Source: Pleodorina starrii
Taxonomy: Eukaryota; Chlorophyta; Chlorophyceae; Chlamydomonadales; Volvocaceae
Direction of reading: 5' to 3'
Length of the DNA stretch: 64,000 nt
NCBI GenBank assembly: GCA_030267565.1
Contig: BRXU01000068.1
Coordinates: 114,210-178,209, forward strand
Numbering within the stretch: the stretch's first letter is position 1; each line of letters starts with the position of its first letter. The position numbers and the translations under genes are program-made. The notes under the pieces are model-generated. The model was not told where the DNA came from and made no database searches. It was given only the letters and a program-made list of their open reading frames with translations. Below, piece after piece: positions 60,671 through 64,000 of the stretch.

Positions 60671-61385
60671 GCGGCCCTCCTTTGCGGTATTTGCGACCAG
60701 TTCCAGGGAAGAAGTTCCGGCAGGCGCGACAGGGGTATGTCCGGCAGCCGGGCAAGGACATCGACCAGCCAAGCCTGCGGGTCGACGTCATTCATCTTGG
60801 CCGTGACGATCAGGGAGTACATGAAGGCGGCGCGGTCGCCACCGCGCGGAGATCCGGCGAAGAGCCAGGCTTTCCGCCCGAGGGCGACGCCCCGCAGCGC
60901 GCGTTCTGCTGCGTTGTTCGTAAGGCAGATGCGGCCATCATCGAGGAAGCAGGTGAAGGCGTCCCAGCGGCCGTCCTCCTCGAACATGTAGTTGATCGCC
61001 TTGGCGACGGGGTTGTGCTTCGACATTCGGGCGCGTTCGGTCCGCAACCAGTTGTGCAGATCCTGGACCATCGGGCGCACCAGCCGCTGACGGGCGTCAT
61101 GGCGGGCCTCGGCGGTCAGGCCGGTGATCTCGCGCTCGGCATCGAAGATGGCGTCGAAGCGTTCGACGGCTTCCAGCGCGATGGGCGAGATCTCCTCGGC
61201 CACCGATCTGCCCTTGCGGGCCGTGGCTTTGATATCCGCCAGTTCGAAGAACTTGCGCCGGGCATGCGACCAGCACAGCGCGCTCAGCACCGGCGCGGGC
61301 CTGTGGCTGGCATGGTAGAGGTCGTTGTAACCGCCATAGGCATCGGCTTGCAGGGTGCCGGTCCAGCCCGCCAGATCCTGCGCTC
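60667..61385 (-). pseudogene. IS66-family transposase TnpC, C-terminal fragment
   Basis: From about 61385 the frame reads QDLAGWTGTLQADAYGGYNDLYH (DDE second Asp region), CWSHARRKFFELADIK, and further SLTNNAAERALRGVALGRKAWLFAGSPRGGDRAA-like segments with the catalytic Glu, ending at 60667. The N-terminal half is replaced by IS5-type sequence. An N-terminal half of an IS66 transposase is at 5255-5789. Confidence 0.85.
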
Positions 61386-62079
61386 GTATCTGACGGCGAG
61401 GCGCCGGAATTTAGAGAGCCAGGCGAATGTGCGCTCGACGACCCAGCGTTGCTTTCCAAGATGACTGCTGCTCTCAATGCCCTTCCTGGCAATGCGATGC
61501 TTGATGCCGCGATTGGTGCAAGCCCCTTGTCGGCATGCAGCTTGCCGGGCCGATGGCGCGGCCTGCCACGCTTGCCATGAATGGGAGGAATGGCGTCGAG
61601 CAGCGGATCGAGCATCCTGCTGTCATGGACGTTTGCGCCGCTGAGGCGCACCGTCAGGGGAATGCCTCGCCTGTCGGTGACGATGTGGCGTTTCGTGCCA
61701 GGGCACCCGCGATCGGTGGGGTTAGGGCCGGTGGCTTCGCCCCCCTTTTCGCCGCGATGGACGCGCTGTCCATGCAGGCCCGGGTCCAGTCAAGATGACC
61801 GGCGCGATGCAGCTGGCGCAGCAAAACCTGATGCAACTGATCCCAGACACCGGCCAACTGCCAATCCCTGAGCCTTCGCCAACAGGTCACGCCCGAGCCG
61901 CAGCCTAGCTCCGCGGGCAACATCCGCCAGGGGATGCCGCTCTGCAGGACAAACATGATCCCGGCCAGAGCGGCCCGGTCGGAGACCCGAGGCCGCCCGC
62001 CTTTCGCGGACCGAGACGTGGATGGCAACAAAGGTTCGATCACGGCCCAAAGGCCATCAGAGACAAGCGTGGCAGACAT
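61386..62079 (-). pseudogene. IS5-family (IS427-like) transposase, frameshifted remnant
   Basis: ATG 62079 (SATLVSDGLWAVIEPLLP) begins an IS5-type OrfA. Frameshifts near 61760 and 61520 move to KRHIVTDRRGIPL ... SGANVHDSRMLDPLLDAIP and then GKQRWVVERTFAWLSKFRRLAVRYER at the IS66 junction. A short deletion follows HADKG. Non-functional. Confidence 0.82.
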
Positions 62080-62194
62080 AAACAGCGAATCTAACAGAAC
62101 GAATCCGCCTGCAAGTGGTTTTGAAACGCCCTCTTAGTCCTTCCGCCTAAACTGTCGGCTTCCTGAGGTAACCCCGCCGCCCCCAATGTAAATC

Positions 62195-62229
62195 ATCCTT
62201 TGCTTTTTGCTGCCCGGAATGCAAAGGAT
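62195..62229. promoter_or_regulatory. Inverted repeat upstream of XRE-methyltransferase copy 2
   Basis: ATCCTTTGC (62195-62203) and GCAAAGGAT (62221-62229), identical to the repeat before copy 1, 7 bases before ATG 62237. Confidence 0.55.
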
Positions 62230-62236
62230 CCTTGAC

Positions 62237-63109
62237 ATGGACACTCTTCTGGCAGCCCGCCGCGCGCGGGGCATGACGCAGGGCAACGTCGCACGGGCGA
62301 CGGGGATCAGCGTGCCGACGTTGCGGGCGCTGGAACGGGGCGAGGGTGGGCTTGGCCCATTGGTTGCGATCATGGGGGTGCTGGGCCTGCGCTGGGGATG
62401 GGTTCCACATGGCGAGGATGCGGCGGCTGCCCTGGCGGGGCGGCGCAAGGCGCGGGGAATCAGCCAGGCGGAACTGGCACGGCGGATCGGCTGCAGTCGA
62501 CCGACGCTGATCGCGCTGGAGCGCAGGCTCGCAGGCAGCGTCGCGACCCTGGCGCGGGCGCTGCAGATCCTGGGGCTGCGGCTGATGCTGCGCGGCGTGG
62601 CACCGGTCGGGTGCGGCCTGGTGCCGGCACGCAACGCGCCGGCTCGGGACCTGGTGATGACGCCGCCGGAACTTGCAGCCGCGGTAATCGGGCATTTCGC
62701 CCCGGGCCTGAGCGGCCGCGTGCTCGATCCGGCGCGGGGGCAGGGGGCGTTCCACGATGGCTTCCCGGCCCATCTCGATCGGCACTGGTGCGAGATCGGC
62801 GAGGGCCGGGACTTCTTCGACTGGCAGCAGCCGGTGGATTGGGTGATGACCAATCCGCCCTGGTCGCGGCTGCGGGAGTTCACCCGCCATGCGATGCGCA
62901 TCGCGCCAAACATCGTCTGGCTTGCGCCGCTGACGAACCTGACCACCAAGGCACGGCTGCGCGATCTCGACGAGGCGGGGTTCGGCATCGCCGAACTGGT
63001 GAAGATCGACACCCCGCAAGGCTGGCCGCAAAGCGGGTTCCAACTGGTCGCGGCACATCTGCGCAAGGGTCACGCCGGCAGCTGGACGGTGTCGCGGCTG
63101 GGGGTATGA
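62237..63109 (+). CDS. Tandem XRE / adenine methyltransferase-like fusion, copy 2
   Basis: 290 residues. The first ~620 bases differ from copy 1 at only a few positions (for example Pro/Leu and Arg/Cys changes between the HTH pair and motif I, and His/Gln after FFDW). From the catalytic NPPW onward the two copies diverge much more, though most changes keep the protein (LRDFTLHAMRIAPD versus LREFTRHAMRIAPN). This mosaic suggests gene conversion or module exchange. Motif I and NPPW are intact. Same inverted repeat upstream and same site downstream as copy 1. Confidence 0.8.
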   Translation: MDTLLAARRARGMTQGNVARATGISVPTLRALERGEGGLGPLVAIMGVLGLRWGWVPHGEDAAAALAGRRKARGISQAELARRIGCSRPTLIALERRLAGSVATLARALQILGLRLMLRGVAPVGCGLVPARNAPARDLVMTPPELAAAVIGHFAPGLSGRVLDPARGQGAFHDGFPAHLDRHWCEIGEGRDFFDWQQPVDWVMTNPPWSRLREFTRHAMRIAPNIVWLAPLTNLTTKARLRDLDEAGFGIAELVKIDTPQGWPQSGFQLVAAHLRKGHAGSWTVSRLGV

Positions 63110-63160
63110 GGCCTCGTGCATGGCTCCGGCGGTGAAAGCGTCGGAGCAGCGCATGAGGAA

Positions 63161-63183
63161 ATGAACATCCCTTCAAATCTTCA
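63161..63183 (+). repeat. Dispersed site TGAA-N6-TTCA-WWTCTTCA, site 6
   Basis: ATGAA, CATCCC, TTCAAATCTTCA, 52 bases after the stop of copy 2; identical to site 1. Confidence 0.7.
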
Positions 63184-63534
63184 CTGAATATGCCGCGATA
63201 GGTGTGTGCGAGAATGACAGGACTGGGCCCAGGTTTTGCCCGGCGCTTGAATCCCGCATCTTCATTTGAACGCTTGGGCGCTGGGACCGGGGCTTGCGTG
63301 CTACACCCCGGGCGTTCCGGATCGCTGCGCGGTGCTGCTGTTTTCGCCTGAGGGGGACGGCCATGTGCTGGCCGGCGCCTATCGCGTGTCCGAGCAGCCG
63401 GCCAGCGCCAGCCCCCGAGGCGGGTTTGGGTAGCGTAAGCCTGACTACTGAAAAGCGCTGTAAATCAGTCTTGCAGAGGCCATTATCCGGCCAGTTTACA
63501 GTTTGGTTTACAGTCGTCATCTCGGTGAAGGATT
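63184..63534. other. Region between copy 2 and tRNA-Pro with a half-site and a coding scrap
   Basis: At 63258 TCTTCATTTGAACG matches the left border of the iteron arrays. After it, a frame reads about 50 residues (ALGPGLACYTPGVPDRCAVLLF to PRGGFG) ending in TAG near 63432, which looks like the end of a protein I do not recognise. Further right, GTTTACAG repeats near 63495. No complete gene. Confidence 0.4.
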
Positions 63535-63610
63535 CGGAGTGTAGCGCAGTCTGGTAGCGCACCTGGTTTGGGACCAGGATGTCGGGGTTCGAATCCCTCC
63601 ACTCCGACCA
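63535..63610 (+). tRNA. tRNA-Pro (TGG anticodon)
   Basis: Full cloverleaf: acceptor CGGAGTG (63535-63541) with CACTCCG (63600-63606), D-loop AGTCTGGTAGC, anticodon stem CCTGG/CCAGG around TTTGGGA (anticodon TGG), T-arm GGGGTTCGAATCCC, encoded CCA at 63608-63610. A tRNA at the edge of an island is a common integration site. Confidence 0.93.
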
Positions 63611-63716
63611 CTTCCCCTCGACTCTTTCTGGTTTCGTGAAGATCGCGGGTGCCATCTCGGCACGGTATGGGCTTGCCCAGGGAACGCCCCGGAGTAAGAG
63701 TAAGGCATGACCAAGC

Positions 63717-64000
63717 AAGTCCGCCCCCATGAGTTCGTCGGCCAAGGGCTCTACACCGCCCCGGAGGCCGCCCGGCTCCTGAAGACCTCCCCGGCGACGG
63801 TCCGGCGGTGGCTGGAGGGGCACGCCTATAGCCGCGGAGGCCAGACGAGGGTCATAGACCCGCTGTGGCGCCCCCGGTTCGGGAGGATCGATGATCAGCT
63901 GTCCCTCAGCTTCCGGGACCTGATCGAGCTTCGCTTCGTCAAGGCGTTTGTCGAACAGGGGCTGAGCCTCCAGGCGGTCCGCGCCTGCCTGAACCTGGCG
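63717..64000 (+). CDS. MerR-like/DUF433-type HTH protein, partial
   Basis: Starts ATG 63717 and runs off the window (about 94 residues visible). LYTAPEAARLLKTSPATVRRWLEGHAYSRGG is a MerR-like HTH, followed by LSLSFRDLIELRFVKAFVEQGLSLQAVRACL, typical of the DUF433-associated antitoxin-like regulators. The remainder should show whether a PIN-type partner follows. Confidence 0.75.

Overview
This window is GC-rich alphaproteobacterial accessory DNA. Codon use, the imuA-imuB-dnaE2 cassette, a repABC replicon, DUF1403/ScpB plasmid genes and the LexA box form GAAC-N7-GAAC all point to Rhodobacteraceae, most likely Paracoccus or a close relative. It reads as a plasmid, or an integrated plasmid island, built from resistance, defence and stability modules. 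The modules are joined by broken insertion sequences (IS66, IS1380, IS3, IS5, IS110 and one complete IS5/IS1182-like element).

Layout. 1-5.2 kb: a molybdenum hydroxylase operon (coxS-, coxM- and coxL-like, the last fused to a CoxG domain) behind an AraC regulator, all on the minus strand. 5.2-6.8 kb: an IS66 scrap and copy 1 of an unusual gene coding for two XRE helix-turn-helix domains fused to a small adenine-methyltransferase-like domain. 7.2-21.6 kb: a large copper and periplasmic redox island with a TolC-like lipoprotein, two multicopper oxidases, a cupredoxin, CusF-like and DUF305/DUF411 proteins, a Cu P-type ATPase, MerR and CsoR regulators, cytochromes c, a DsbA-like protein and an L,D-transpeptidase. 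It is scarred by arsH, phnD and zntA fragments. 21.6-24.3 kb: IS debris and a truncated copy 3 of the XRE-methyltransferase gene. 24.5-30.5 kb: a defence segment with XRE-ImmA plus PIN, DUF2188, and a type II-short CBASS operon (patatin, CD-NTase, E2-like). An intact IS has cut the 3' end of its patatin gene. 30.9-37.4 kb: the SOS mutagenesis block (SRAP peptidase, imuA, imuB, dnaE2) with a LexA box. 37.6-41 kb: arsR, arsC and a truncated ACR3 pump, a MOSC protein and two copies of a 140-150 bp repeat carrying 16-bp iterons. 41.3-47.5 kb: a little-known cassette (ribbon-helix-helix protein, GIY-YIG/zinc-ribbon protein, soluble FtsH-like AAA protease, exported proteins).

47.8-49.7 kb holds a serine recombinase lacking its catalytic serine, then a decayed second SRAP-imuA-imuB locus. 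49.8-53.3 kb is a repABC replicon with intact repC, frameshifted repA and repB, and two parS-like palindromes. 53.6-55.4 kb: a frameshifted integrase and a Fic/VbhA-like toxin-antitoxin pair. 55.6-59.5 kb: DUF1403, ScpB, HNH, ParDE-like and DUF1612 genes. The DUF1403-scpB pair and the DUF1612 gene each lie behind a near-identical palindrome. 59.6-62.1 kb: IS110, IS66 and IS5 remnants. 62.2-63.2 kb: copy 2 of the XRE-methyltransferase gene, then a tRNA-Pro(TGG) and the start of a MerR-like gene.

The strongest leads for something undescribed are: the three-copy XRE-XRE-methyltransferase family, whose copies appear to have swapped modules; a recurrent site TGAA-N6-TTCA-WWTCTTCA that sits at rearrangement junctions, always in the same orientation; and the shared CGATAA-N7-TTATCG operator of the DUF1403/ScpB/DUF1612 genes. 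All calls come from reading the sequence and recalling families; no database search was run.
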